Assembly (NCBI GenBank): GCA_021399445.1
Contig: JAJTUQ010000001.1
Span: forward strand, 3,472,001-3,536,000
Reading direction: 5' to 3'
Length of the DNA: 64,000 nt
Origin: Xylogone sp. PMI_703
Lineage: Eukaryota; Ascomycota; Leotiomycetes
Shown here: piece after piece, positions 12,155 to 23,306 of the stretch
Numbering within the stretch: position 1 is the stretch's first letter
How the letters are laid out: each line of letters starts with the position of its first letter
The notes under the pieces: model-generated
What the model was told of the DNA's origin: nothing
What the model saw: only the letters and a program-made list of their open reading frames with translations
The model's database searches: none
Made by a program: the position numbers and the translations under genes

Positions 12155-13930
12155 ATGTTCCAAGCCTTGACTACTCAGCCAGGGACGATACAGCTCTCCA
12201 ACATCGTACTGACCATCCTATCATTCGTATGACCAATTTTCTTTCCTTTTCGACGCCACCCTTTACAGGCCTTGCGACTGATTATGAAGCCGTAGTTAGT
12301 TGCAAATATCATATTCAGGTGTATCTACAATGTCTTCTTTCACCCCCTTCGCAGGTTCCCGGGCCCTCTCTCATATAAGATATCGCGGATCCCCTATTTC
12401 TACAAACATATCAATGGTACACTTCCATTCGATATGGTGGATCTGCACAAGAAATACGGCAACATCGTTCGTATCGCTCCAGACGAGTTAGCATTTTCGC
12501 ATCCGAATGCATGGAAAGACATTATGGGCCATCAGAAGTCCGACAAAGAATGTGAGAAAGCATTATGGTTCTATCAGCCGTTGGAATCCCTGCCCAGGAA
12601 TATAGTCAACGAACCGAGAGAAGAACATATGCGCATTCGTCGCCAGCTTGCATACGGCTTCTCGGAGAAGGGGATGCGTGAACAGGAGCCTATTATTAGG
12701 CAGTATGTGGATTTGTTCATTAAGAAGCTCCGTGAGCTCAGTGCAACGGATGGAGAGCCGGTGACCATATCAGATTGGTATAACTACTGCACCTTTGACA
12801 TTATCGGCGATTTAGCTTTTGGAGAGTCCTTCGGATGCCTAGATGGATCAACTTATCATGCTTGGATTGCAGGTATATTCCAGTCGGCTCGCCTTGGCAC
12901 TATTTTGCAAGCGCTGTCATTTGTTCCTTCTGTCAAGAACTTCCTCATCAACCTGGCGCCAAAATCTGCTCGCGAGGCCGAACAGCGTCACAAAGATTGG
13001 ACTCGAGCGAAAATGCTGAAGAGGATGGAACGGGGCTGTTACCGTACCGATCTCATTGAAGGATTATTAAAAACGAAGGACGAGCTGGTAAGTCTTTTGC
13101 AGCTTAGATTGCAAACCGTCAAACCTAACGGCGATAGGGTCTGGACGTTGACAAACTGGTTGCTAATGCCGAGATTCTCATAATTGGTGGCTCGGAGACT
13201 ACAGCAACTTTACTCTCTGGAGTGACATTTTATATCCTACAAAATCCACATGTGCTCAGTAAGCTAGTCGAAGAAGTTCGAACGACGTTCCAGTCCGATG
13301 ATGATATTAATCTTATATCTGTGGCGCGACTCAAATATATGCTCGCCGTCCTGAATGAAGGTCTCCGGATGTACCCGCCGATCGCCAATGGATTGCCTCG
13401 ACGAGTTCCACAAGGAGGGATCGAAGTTTTGGGACATTTTATACAAGAAAATGTGAGTTATGCAATATTATGCATAATTTGCGGGCCTCAGTGGACCAAA
13501 TTTTTTGTGGTTACAACCTATTATTTACTAACTCTTCCCTCATTCTCACAGACATATGTAGCAATCCATCAGTGGGCCCTTTATAGACGAGAAGACTACT
13601 TTTTCAACGCAAATGAGTTCCACCCCGAGCGATTCCTTGACCATCCAGATTTTTCGAACGACCGCCTAGACGCACTGCAACCATTTCACGTTGGACCACG
13701 AAATTGTCTTGGCAAAAAGTAGGTAAACTCACATTTTGAGCTCCTGAAGTGCTGCTGATTGTGGTAACAGCCTCGCGTATAGTGAGATGCGTCTCATCCT
13801 GGCCCGTACTATTTATAACTTCGACATGCGTCTGGATGAGTCCAGTGTAAATTGGGTCAAACAAAAGAATTTTCTGATGTGGCAGAAGGGTCCGCTGCGA
13901 GTTCATCTAACTCCAGTCACTCGGACATAA
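12155..13930 (+). CDS. cytochrome P450 monooxygenase (CYP65 / isotrichodermin C-15 hydroxylase-like)
   Basis: 489-aa haem monooxygenase in six exons: 12155-12226, 12269-12291, 12355-13087, 13138-13452, 13552-13718, 13771-13930. All introns are GT-AG and the phases agree. Exon 2 is only 23 bp. A short N-terminal hydrophobic anchor precedes FPGPLSYKISRIPYFY and the LHKKYGNIVRIAPDELAF stretch typical of CYP65-type enzymes. The I-helix reads IGGSETTA, ExxR is EGLR, PERF is HPERF, and the haem loop FHVGPRNCLGK contains the Cys. CYP65 enzymes oxidise secondary-metabolite scaffolds; the substrate here is unknown. It is followed on the same strand by the aldo-keto reductase and a Zn2Cys6 factor. Confidence 0.9.
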
Positions 13931-14490
13931 ATAAGGCCAGTCCGTACGCTAATACAGCTGTATAGTGGTGCAATAATTTAAATAAAAATCTTCAGCGATA
14001 CCGGGCTGACTGAGTGCTCTCGATGTAATGTTTTATTTATTATAACTTCTATGAGATGAATTAAATTCTTACAAAGAATAAATGATAATATCCAGTACTG
14101 TCTATCTTAGTGATAGTCATGTCAGGTATGGAACAGTTAAACCAGATCAATAACATCAAATCCAGGTAGAGTTACAAATGGCTGTGCGTGAGTAGTTGGA
14201 CGGAATAGCTGCGGGGCATAGGGGAGCGAGCGTGGAGTAGGAGCGAAGATCTTCTTCAACGGCGAGTTGAAATGTGCCGGGTATAAGCTCGGAACATTCA
14301 TATTCCCCGGTTTTCAATGTTAGCTAGACCTTGGAACGCTTGACGGTGAACTCGGTGTTTATAAGTTAGATTATAATATGACCTACGCACAGAAGCTTAG
14401 AAAAATTATTTTACGATAAATTACTTGCAGAAGTCCTCCCCTCCTAAAGCTTATTAAATCCCTTCCAGTTTTACTTATTTATCTGACACA
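13931..14490. other. intergenic, promoter of the aldo-keto reductase
   Basis: Between the same-strand P450 and AKR genes. A 54-codon minus-strand open frame (about 14137-14301) is too short and isolated to call. No other feature. Confidence 0.5.
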
Positions 14491-15549
14491 ATGGCAATTA
14501 TGATTGAAGGGAAGAAGGTAGGATCAACTGGATATGGATTGATGGGTATGTAGCAATTACTGGGGGCTCTTTTTAACGATCGTGAATTGCTAACGGTGAC
14601 ATTTCATCCAGGTCTATCGTGGCCTGCAAATCGTGTTTCCGAGGATCAGGCCCTCCATGCCATGAAAACAGCCCTCAAGGCAGGTGCTAACTTCTGGAAT
14701 GGCGGGGAGTTCTACGGCAAGCCGGACTACAACTCTCTAACCCTCTTGAATAAATACTTCACCAAGTACCCTGAGGATGCAGACAAAGTTGTGATCAATA
14801 TCAAAGGAGCCCTAGACCCCGAGTTGATGCCGGATTGTAGCGAGACAAATATCCGCCGTAGCGTTGACAACTGCCTGAAGCAGCTAGACGGGAAAAAGTC
14901 CATTGATATATTTGAGTGTGCACGAGTTGACCGCAGGGTCTCTATTGAAGAGACAATCGGCGTTCTTGCTAGTCTCGTCAAGGAAGGTAAAATCGGGGCT
15001 ATTGGGCTCTCCGAAGTCAAAGCAGGCACTATCAGTCGTGCGAGCAAGGTTCATCATATTGCATCAGTGGAAGTGGAGTTTTCATTGTGGTCGAGCGATA
15101 TTCTGAGAAACGGCGTCGCCTCAACTTGTGCAGAGTTAGGAATTCCCGTTTTAGCATACTGTCCTCTAGGACGAGGGATGTTGACGGGCCAATTTCAGAA
15201 ACTCGACGATATACCCACGAGCGATTGGCGGAGATATAACCCTCGTTTTCTCCCCGGAGCATTTGAAAAGAATTTGGTACTCGTGAAGGCAGTTGAGAGG
15301 GTTGCAAGTCAGAAGGGTTGCTCGACGGCCCAGCTGGCTCTGGCGTGGATCAGATCCATGAGCGGAAAGGATGGAAATCCTATTTTTATCCCGATCCCAG
15401 GCAGTGGATCAGAGTCAAGGATTCTAGAGAACACGAAAGAAATAGAACTAACTGCGGAGGAGTTATCCGAGCTTAATCACATCATTAGTGAGTTTGAGGT
15501 GACTGGAGAGCGATATAGTGGAAAGCAGCAAACGGTTTTGGAGGGATGA
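14491..15549 (+). CDS. aldo-keto reductase, pyridoxal reductase (Plr1/AKR8) type
   Basis: 330-aa NADPH-dependent reductase in two exons: 14491-14545 and 14612-15549. It has the (beta/alpha)8 AKR fold with family landmarks: GLMGLSW near the N-terminus, ANFWNGGEFYG around the catalytic Asp/Tyr region, a GKIGAIGLSEV strand, and the cofactor-loop region IPIPGSGSESRILEN near the C-terminus. The NGGEFYG form is characteristic of the fission-yeast pyridoxal reductase group, which reduces pyridoxal to pyridoxine, although members near biosynthetic genes often act on other aldehydes or ketones. It sits between the CYP65-like P450 and a Zn2Cys6 regulator, suggesting a joint role. No break seen. Confidence 0.88.
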
Positions 15550-16127
15550 GTTTAGTCCAGATCGTCGTCCCCGTCTGGTAGAATATACTGTAAACAGCCA
15601 TTGGGTGTACAATTTATAGTTTTAACTGCATGCGTAGGCCGACCAAGATGTCGCCGTTTTGCGCTCTTGTAACCTGATATTGTCAAATAAATATACATTT
15701 TACACGTATTTTAGATCTTGCTTCCGGAACCTAGTCTCAGTTGTCATCCGCAGTCTCTCACTCTTGCTATTTTGTACCGTATACAGGCTGAGTTACCGCT
15801 ATATGGTCCAGAGGCGCAAATGTGTACCGGGGCAATTGGATAGTAGAATGACGTCGACAGGCTGGGACTCATGCCTTGTATGTCCTCATGTAACTGTCAC
15901 TCTGCGATAGAAGCTCAAATTCCGATACCGCATACAATTGTGAGGCGATGATCTTCTGCTGCTTACTAGGGTACTGGTAGCGACCTACCGTGGTGTACCA
16001 GCGAGACCGCGCTCGGCGGATTGATCGGGAATTAGCTTTCCTCCGACTACACATTACCTTTCTTTCTATACATCCCATCCCGCCACATTCGTACTTTCCG
16101 GGAGCAGGATCGGGAACAACGGAGACG
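15550..16127. other. intergenic
   Basis: Spacer between the AKR gene and the Zn2Cys6 gene. It holds the latter's promoter, with a TATA-poor pyrimidine-rich stretch just before the start. No gene seen. Confidence 0.5.
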
Positions 16128-18205
16128 ATGGAGGAAAATCTACGAAGCCGAGCTTGCTTTCAATGTGCAATAATGAAAGTCAAGTGCGTGTCAACAGATG
16201 GGAGCAAGTGTGAACGGTAAGTAATCTAGCGCTGCAATAAGCTGCTCTTTGGAAGTTTACTAACATCAGAGGGCGAAGATGTAATCAGCTAGGCAAAGAG
16301 TGTACTGAACAGGCGGTTGTGCCTCGCAAGCGGCGGGCTGCTCCTGCATCCGCGGAGTAGGTATGCATTTGCATTAATTGGGGCACCGACTTACCTCTAG
16401 CAGACGGATTGCAGCTTTGGAACAAAAATTGGACGCTCTGGCGAATGCGTTTGCTTCCAGCCAACGAGTATCTTGGGATACTCCACAGCCATCGCCTGCC
16501 TCTATATTAGTATCCTCCAATCCGCATAATCAGGTGGTACACGGAGAGTCCTTTCAAGTATCAGGTACTGCGACTGCTCCATTACTAAACCAAATCCCGG
16601 CCAATTCGGAGAGTCTGGATTTCCACCTTGAGAATAACGAGGCAGAAAACTTGCTGTCTCTCTTTAGACATCGTATTATGAACTATTTTCCTTTTATTAC
16701 TATTCCAAATGATATATATCCGAAGCAGATTCAGCAGGAGAGCCCGGTTCTCTGGAAAGTAATTGTTATGCTAACAATCAAAAACAACCGATGGAGAGCC
16801 GAGCTAGGAAAATCTATCATGAATGAGCTTGTCAACAGCTTACTTCTACAGGGAAAGAAGAATCTTGATCTCCTACAAAGCATAATACTATTCACCGCAT
16901 GGTTCGTAAGCTCCTCAATCCTTCCTCCTTAATGTTGAATCGCCCATACATCCTGTGAGGGGGCTGTTCTAAAATAAATACCAACAGGAATCATCATCAA
17001 TTTATCATTAATCCTCAAATGACAAATTTAACACATCTCGCGAAAGCTCTAGTTACAAATATGCATCTAGATCGCGCACCAAGCTCTCCTAGCCCCCGGA
17101 AGATATTTATGGAAAATAGCATCAGTGCACCGGACCCTGACCATGCATTAAACCGGCGTTCTTCACAGGAACTACGTTCATATCTCGGATGTATGTATCT
17201 AATTTCGGCAAAGTAAGTTTCCCATAGCAACGCCGAACGTCCGCCAATCACAAGTTACCAACATGATGTACAGGTGTATGACAGGAGCAATGGGATTGAA
17301 TGCTTTCGAAAATACTGCTTACGTCGAAGATTGTTGCCGCCTTCTAATGGAACGATCTGAGGATTTAAGTGACAGCCTTTTAGTCTATTTGATCCAGTTA
17401 CAGGGAATCATAGAGAGAATTGTACTCATTCTCCCTCGAGATACACGGCAAGCGAACCTCAAAGCCCCAGTCAGTATGATTGTGAAAAGTAAGGAAGATG
17501 AATTGAAAGCATTCAAATCTTCTTTGAGTGATGAGATGAAGCAAAATAGTACGTAAATTATGATGCTTGACGCATATTCTATCTGCTCTTCCGATCAGCC
17601 ATTTTACTAATACTAGGAACCAAGCTGTCTTGCTCATGCATTTTCATGCTGCGGAAGTATATCTTTACGAAATTGGGCTGTATGATGCCCCATTTCGCCA
17701 AGAATATAAATCGGATAATACCCGACAGATCGAAACTCTATATAGCTGCGTGATGTCGGTCAAGTCGTACTTTGATGCTTATCATCGGCTGCCCATGTCC
17801 GATTATGCATACTTACCGTTCACTATCTGGATTCAATCTGGCCTTGTTCTTCTTACCTCTGCTAAGCTTGCACTTTTCGAGCACAGTGCCTGGGATGTCA
17901 CCCATGTACGCTCTATACTGAATGTTCCCGAACTCATAAATTATGAGATTAGATGTATCGAAGAGGTGATCGAGCAACAGCCATGCGATCAAGATATTCC
18001 GCAGCAGAGAGATATATTCAAGGGATTCCTGGAAAGGATGCGGAAATTGAAATTTGAATACGAGTCTCGAGTTACTGATGAACTCGCTCTGCCGGATTCT
18101 ACTACCGAACTTTATAATCAGGACTTGGACCACCAATCAGATTTCTCATTCTCATTTTGGGATACCTGGCAGCACTTCACACCGGGGCCATTTGAAGGTG
18201 TGTAG
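16128..18205 (+). CDS. Zn2Cys6 transcription factor, candidate cluster regulator
   Basis: 589-aa regulator in six exons: 16128-16216, 16270-16356, 16401-16901, 16988-17212, 17274-17552, 17617-18205. The zinc cluster is split by the first intron: CFQCAIMKVKC...KCER then RCNQLGKEC. A basic linker (PRKRRA) and a predicted coiled coil (RRIAALEQKLDALANAF) follow. The long C-terminal part has the fungal TF middle homology region (HHQFIINPQMTNLTHLAKALV). Two splice choices are less certain: a NAGNAG-type acceptor at 16401/16404 and a GTTCGT donor at 16902. It is the last of three same-strand genes (P450, AKR, regulator), which fits a pathway-specific activator. Confidence 0.85.
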
Positions 18206-19207
18206 ACCATATTATACAACGCTCTTGAATATTATCTTCGGTAAATCATGGGATATCATACTACTGGAGATATCAGATTTCTCAACCCATTCAACTTCTA
18301 TTATCATTTACTTTTTTCGCATCATTGGAGTTGGCGTATTTTAGGAAACAGGCACAGGGAAATTGGGAAAATAGGAAAGCGATATGCAGAGGAACTGGAA
18401 AATAAAACAGATATAAGACATAAACTATGTATGTACAATAGTATAGCTGTGCTTGAATATTTGGAAATCACGACACGGTGTATTGCAACTTTCTCCTCCC
18501 CGAGAACAAGAATGAAGCAACATCCCGTAGGGGGTTCTGTGCGTAAACGAAGGAAAAATCTCTAGCTCTGAAGTCCTAAGTAGAGAGATGATGATCATTA
18601 TTCATTGTCGCAAAGTCGAGAGCTTCATGGCTCCCGTATTTGTAGTGCCATTTTCTGATCAAAATCATAGCCTTAGATTCAACTGCTCGGTCTTTCAATA
18701 TTCTCTAGATTCGGAGAGGTAAGTGACTTAATGTAGCAGTTGGTGCATTTGGGGATCAGCGGAAAGAGATGAGTTCGGATCGAGTAGCTGATGGGCAGCT
18801 TAGCCCCTTAGCCGCACATCATATGTACGGGAAAAGAGTATTAAGCTTAAAATAACGCCATACAGTTGAGGCGATCTGGAATAATGTGGCTCGTGTAGAA
18901 ATATTTACAAGCATATAACTGAAATTTTCCTTGGAAAGTAATACAACACAGCAAATCAAGTATTTGAGGCGTGGAATTGAAATTGTATGTTCAATGATGA
19001 CCTAATGTCACGAATGAAAAAGCGAAGCCTAGAAGTATATCCCTATAAATCCTAACTCTCAATTTTCATTGTTTAAGACTAGCTGTATGTGTCTTATAAT
19101 GTATGTACAAGATAACGGACATAGAACTAGGCAAAAACCCTCGGTTCCTTCTCTCGATCCTCTCTGTCTCTCACCCTACTCGTTTTGACTGACCAGTCTT
19201 GGCGATT
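18206..19207. other. intergenic, convergent ends
   Basis: About 1 kb of AT-rich DNA between the 3' ends of the Zn2Cys6 and eqolisin genes. The open frames here (e.g. 18248-18565) lack any recognisable sequence. Confidence 0.5.
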
Positions 19208-20045
19208 TTAACCGGAAGCGCAGGTAAGGGTGCTTCCAGAGATGGAGCAGCTGGTTGCGTCGCGGTTGTTGATGATGACCTCAGTGATCTCAGCTTGGCT
19301 GAGGGGAACGTTTCTGCCGTTTGCGGTGGTAGTGGCACCGGTGAATTTGATGGCAGGAGTGAAAGAGGAGAATGGGACAAATTGGCAGTTGCTGCCGCTT
19401 GAATTGCACTCCTCGAAATCTTCAATGATGAACTCGGCATCCGTCTGGCAGAGGTTGCCGGCGGTGACGCCAGAGAAGTTCTTGGTTACCTTCTGGCCGG
19501 TTGACAGATTCTGCAGGGTTGCTGAACCACTGTTACGGGAGGTGGCTACGACTGACATTGTGATCTCATCGCCCTCAGCAATGCTGATGCCCGAGAAATT
19601 ATCTATACAGAATTAGGTCATGGCCTCCAGCACGATGCAGGCAATAAAATTACTTACCAGAAAACTCAGGGTACCACTCGTACCAGGCATCATAGGTTCC
19701 ATCGCCGTACCAGTCGAAACCAGTCTGGAGGATGGCTGATTGGCAGTTGGCACCATCAATACCAACCCAAGCAGTGCCGGCGGCGCTGGAGCCACCACTG
19801 CCTCGAGGAACGTTGGCGGTAGCGGAGACGGCAGTGACACCAGAGGTCTCGATAATGGCGCCGCCCCAGTTGGACTGAACCGTAGCATGTGCACTCTCAT
19901 TGAGATGTCTGAAATGCGTACGTCGAGTCTCACGGGCCTCGCGGCGTGCCTGGCGGCGAGCAAGACTGCGTGCGGAAGGAGCGGAAGCCAGGGCGGCTTC
20001 AGCGCTCAGGAGCGCGGCGAGGACGGCAGTGGCAGTGAACTTCAT
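19208..20045 (-). CDS. secreted eqolisin (aspergilloglutamic / G1 family) acid protease
   Basis: 260-aa preproprotein in two exons: 20045-19658 and 19602-19208. A signal peptide (MKFTATAVLAALLSAEAALA) is followed by a basic propeptide with several Arg pairs, where processing is expected. The mature enzyme shows NWGGAI with the preceding catalytic Gln (VQSNWGGAI), the substrate-loop stretch WVGIDGANC, WYEWYPEFS, and the catalytic-Glu segment FIIEDFEECN. The Gln/Glu dyad hydrolyses peptide bonds at acidic pH outside the cell. Codon use is more GC-rich in third positions than in the neighbours. It appears complete and functional. Confidence 0.93.
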
Positions 20046-20498
20046 ATTGACTGAGAGAGCAGATTGAAGATCTGAGGTGATGAGTTGTCAAGTGCTGTGA
20101 GGATGGTGGATCATGATGAGGGAGGAGGATGAGTATTATTTATATTCGACTCGATGCTGAAGCTCGGAGAACTTTCCAGCCAAGGTGTTGAGTAAATGGC
20201 CAGGCTTTGCAAAGCACCTTCCATATCAATGACCATCTCCAGGCCGGTGAACAGAATGAGATTCCCCATTTAGATGTCTCCGTGTGGTCTGGGTCAGCCT
20301 ACCGCCGAGATTAGTGTTGTCGAGATAATGTAAAAAGTCAGACAGTCGGCGCCTGCATAGTATTTGCTGCCGCTGGATCGACACAAGTCCGAGGCAATCA
20401 GGAAGGTGGCGCTTGATAAGCACTCTAGATGGAACAAGGTTACTTACAATCCTTCTCGGGGATTTTCCCGTTCGAAGAAATGCGACCTTTGGGGTTGC
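20046..20498. other. promoter side of the eqolisin gene
   Basis: A TATTTATA-like box and GATA motifs occur in 20100-20160, upstream of the minus-strand protease start. The rest is unassigned. Confidence 0.4.
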
Positions 20499-20835
20499 TT
20501 AAAGTGCCGATTGGCTTTCTCCGGTCGACCTCAACGGGAAGGTCTTAACCGTTCTTCTCGTCGGAGAGGTCTTGGCAGCGGATTTCATATCACGGGGTGA
20601 GGCGCCGCTAAGCATTTTCAAGCCTTTTGATCCCCCTTGGCAATCGGGCTGAGGTGGAGGAGGAGGTGGTGGTGTACTTTGTGTGGTTACATTCCCTCCG
20701 GCACCATAACTGCCGTCAGCAATTCCTCCGTATGTAACTGCAATTAATTTGTCGGCGCTCGCCTACTCGCAGATAGTTTCTACCTGCACCCAATTGGCCC
20801 CCGGTAATAATATCGCAAAGCATGTGAGTAGTCAT
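20499..20835 (-). CDS. short gene or 3' remnant, Gly-rich then poly-Pro (96 aa)
   Basis: Exon 1 is 20835-20784 and exon 2 is 20737-20499, with a canonical 46-bp intron and a continuous 97-codon frame. The product starts MTTHMLCDIITGGQLG, continues AVTYGGIADGSYGAGG, then a TPPPPPPPQPDC stretch and a basic tail. No signal peptide is seen, and the Gly/Pro-rich pattern is like the C-terminal end of secreted fungal proteins, so this may be only the remains of a longer gene. No family recognised. Confidence 0.35.
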
Positions 20836-21078
20836 TACACGTGCGTTCTGCTGCTTTCTGTTGTTTTCTCTTGTTTTCCCTTTGCTGCATTTCTGTGTTG
20901 GCTTACTTGTTCTTCTTTAGCCTGTTATCGTCAAAGGTGTTGAGCGAACAGCAATAATAGCATAAATGATAAGATTGATCGACCAAGGCCTGCGCCTAGA
21001 ACGTTATCCATAACGATTTACCCCTCTTTACAGGGGGTGCTTGTTCTTAGAATAGCTTAAGGCCTTCTTCATTAGCAG

Positions 21079-21550
21079 CTAGCTGAGCGAATGAGAATTG
21101 TCAGATCCAACATTCCTTTTCACATCAACAACAACAATGAGTAAGAATACCAAGACGCTAAAGAATGCGCCATGCCAAATGCCCAGCCTGTTCCGCCAAC
21201 AGTTACCATCCAATCCACGGAAAACGGGATTGCTAGCCCAAGCGTCAGCCAATAGCTGCCATAATCGCGCCCACTTGGGTAGGACGTAGCTCAAAGTATT
21301 TGCAACGTAGCTGACAGGTACTGGAATGGTTTGCGTTGCTGGAACTATAATGATAAATGAGCCCAGGGCCAGTATCATGTATTGCAAATGAAGCTGCAAA
21401 GAAACTCCGAGAATTACAAGGCCAAGAGGCAGGAGAACAAGCCCTGGCAACCGGAAACTATGTAACCGATATCCAGGCTTCCAAGTCACACCTTCCCTTT
21501 TAACAACCTATAGAGGAATACGATCAGTCAACAGGAAACCACAATTCATA
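21079..21550 (-). pseudogene. C-terminal fragment of an MFS transporter
   Basis: The minus-strand frame reads CGFLLTDRIPL, then TAG at 21508-21510, then VVKREGVTWKPGYRLHSFRLPG, with three or more further hydrophobic segments to FFSVLVFLLIVVVDVKRN. The WKPGYRL motif followed by LxLPLGLxxxGxxLQ is typical of the last third of drug/H+-antiporter-type MFS proteins. Nothing resembling the N-terminal helices is found upstream, so only the 3' end is left. CTATAG at the stop could be an intron acceptor instead of a nonsense codon, but no full gene can be assembled. Confidence 0.6.
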
Positions 21551-22291
21551 GTGGCAAAGGTGACTATCTGAGAACCACAGCCCTTTATAACTCAGAAGTG
21601 TAAAGATTTCAAAGGACTTTTTATGACAGTCAATGGGAACTAACATGTTGCTTCCTGCTGAGATGTAAAGTGGTAGCCGCCTTTATTAAGAGCCTCTTCT
21701 AGTGCTCCTCTCACTCGCGGTAAGCCGGGCACTTCCGGCAGCGCATGGTTACATCGAAAATCCGATTGGTGAGCCCATATACCAGTAATTGAGAAGGAGG
21801 ACCGCGGGAGAAATCAGTTTGATATGTATAATCTCCCAATTATTCTCTTGTGAATCACATATGCTTGTTAGGATTAGAACTATAGGTATGTTATATTCCT
21901 GTATCTTGTGTCTTTTTTCTTAATTCCTGATATTTGAGATTGTCAAATATTTATTAAGCTGTACATTTAAAACATATCTTAAAATTTGGGAAAACTTTTA
22001 AATGGTGGTTCTCTTTCAAAACATCTTCAATAATCTTTTTTATTGGACATCTTCACACAGTGGTTTCATCAAGAAAAGTTGTTCGTACACATTTAAAGAA
22101 AGTATACGAGATGTGATGTGGTAACAAGGTTGCTTCAATGTTGTCGAGACGACTCCCACAGGGCCACGAACTCACAGCAGTTGCACACACTCCCTAAGAG
22201 TAAGACATCTACATCTGTAGCATCTGTAACCTGACATATATTGCCTTCAGCCCATTGTCCGAGTTGAAGATGGCTAAAAAATAGCGACAAG
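21551..22291. other. intergenic, AT-rich
   Basis: No gene seen. The 60-aa open frame at 22135-22317 overlaps the end of the metalloprotease gene and is not credible. Confidence 0.5.
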
Positions 22292-23306
22292 CTAAGGAGT
22301 CTGAGTGATTTTCCCATCAGTACCCCAGTTATACCCCTTCTGCATCAGAGCGGTTCCTAGGCAATTAGCACAAGGCAATTCTAGGTCAGGATAAAGACAT
22401 ACCGTAACAAAGAAACGAATAAACCTGGGCGGTTTGAGCCGGGGAGTTGGAGCTTCCTGCCACCATCTCTGAATATGAGTACCCGTTGCCGTCACCAATG
22501 GTGTATGCATTACGACCGTCGTATGTGCTCCAATGCATAAACTCGTGAAGAATTGAAAATCCGATGAAATCCCTAATGCGATCGATACGGTCACCTACGA
22601 TGAGTAGTTTGCTGCTACCAACTATATCATTGAATGATTGGGTAGTAATTTGTCTGCTACTCGACCTTGTGGCTGCTGCACCCCAGATGCCATTACACAA
22701 GACTATCACGGGTCCATCAGTGTACCCCCCAGTCGAAGGATTGTCGCGGCAGATAGAGGGGCTACTCATCGCTGCGGCTGAGACGGAGACCACTACATTT
22801 CTGGTTCGCATGAAATTAAAGAGCATTTTAGGGCCTAGCAGTCCCTGCTTGTTCTTTTCTCTCACTAGGCCAACTCCTGCTTTTGAGTCCTCGTCGCACT
22901 GAATAAGTAAACTCAGAGCGGATGTACCTTGCAATGTTGCCAACGTTCCAGAGAGAAATGCTACACAATAGCGTAAATTAGCAGTGCGACATCCTTGTTT
23001 TGTCGTAATGTATTACTTACAGAGAGCATTTTGTCTGTTTGTTTGCAAATTGGAACCAGTGCCCAGGAGTGATTGCTGGAAGATCTGTTGTGATGCTGGC
23101 AAGCTACCAAAAGGGACCTCTAAAGCCTGAACGCCTCTGCTCATCATTTGTTCAACTTCAGGACCTGCGCTCTTTTTGATGTAGGTAGAGTATGAGTTTG
23201 AGATTAATGGATCTCCACATGTCGAGTCGATATCACTACTGCTAATTATCCTAGCTTCCAATAGCGGTGCGATCACCAGCGGTAAAATAAAAAGTGTTAG
23301 TTTCAT
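22292..23306 (-). CDS. secreted zinc metalloprotease, M35/aspzincin-like
   Basis: 302-aa protein in three exons: 23306-23021, 22960-22403, 22356-22292. A signal peptide (MKLTLFILPLVIAPLLEA) is followed by a long N-terminal region and a zinc-binding HEFMH (HExxH) at roughly residue 230, within SILHEFMHWSTYDG. A later Asp/Gly-rich stretch (IGDGNGYSYSEMV) could supply the third ligand, as in aspzincins, but the classical GTXXYG motif is not evident. Cysteines are spread over the mature part. It is divergent from the large chitinase gene 1.8 kb away, so both could be co-regulated extracellular hydrolases. The assignment to M35 is by motif only. Confidence 0.75.

Noticed and set aside
14137..14301. 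54-codon minus-strand frame between P450 and AKR genes
   Set aside because: The composition looks protein-like, but no upstream exon or family could be found.
22135..22317. 60-aa minus-strand frame with a signal-peptide-like start
   Set aside because: Its start overlaps the last exon of the metalloprotease gene in another frame and it has no splice partner.
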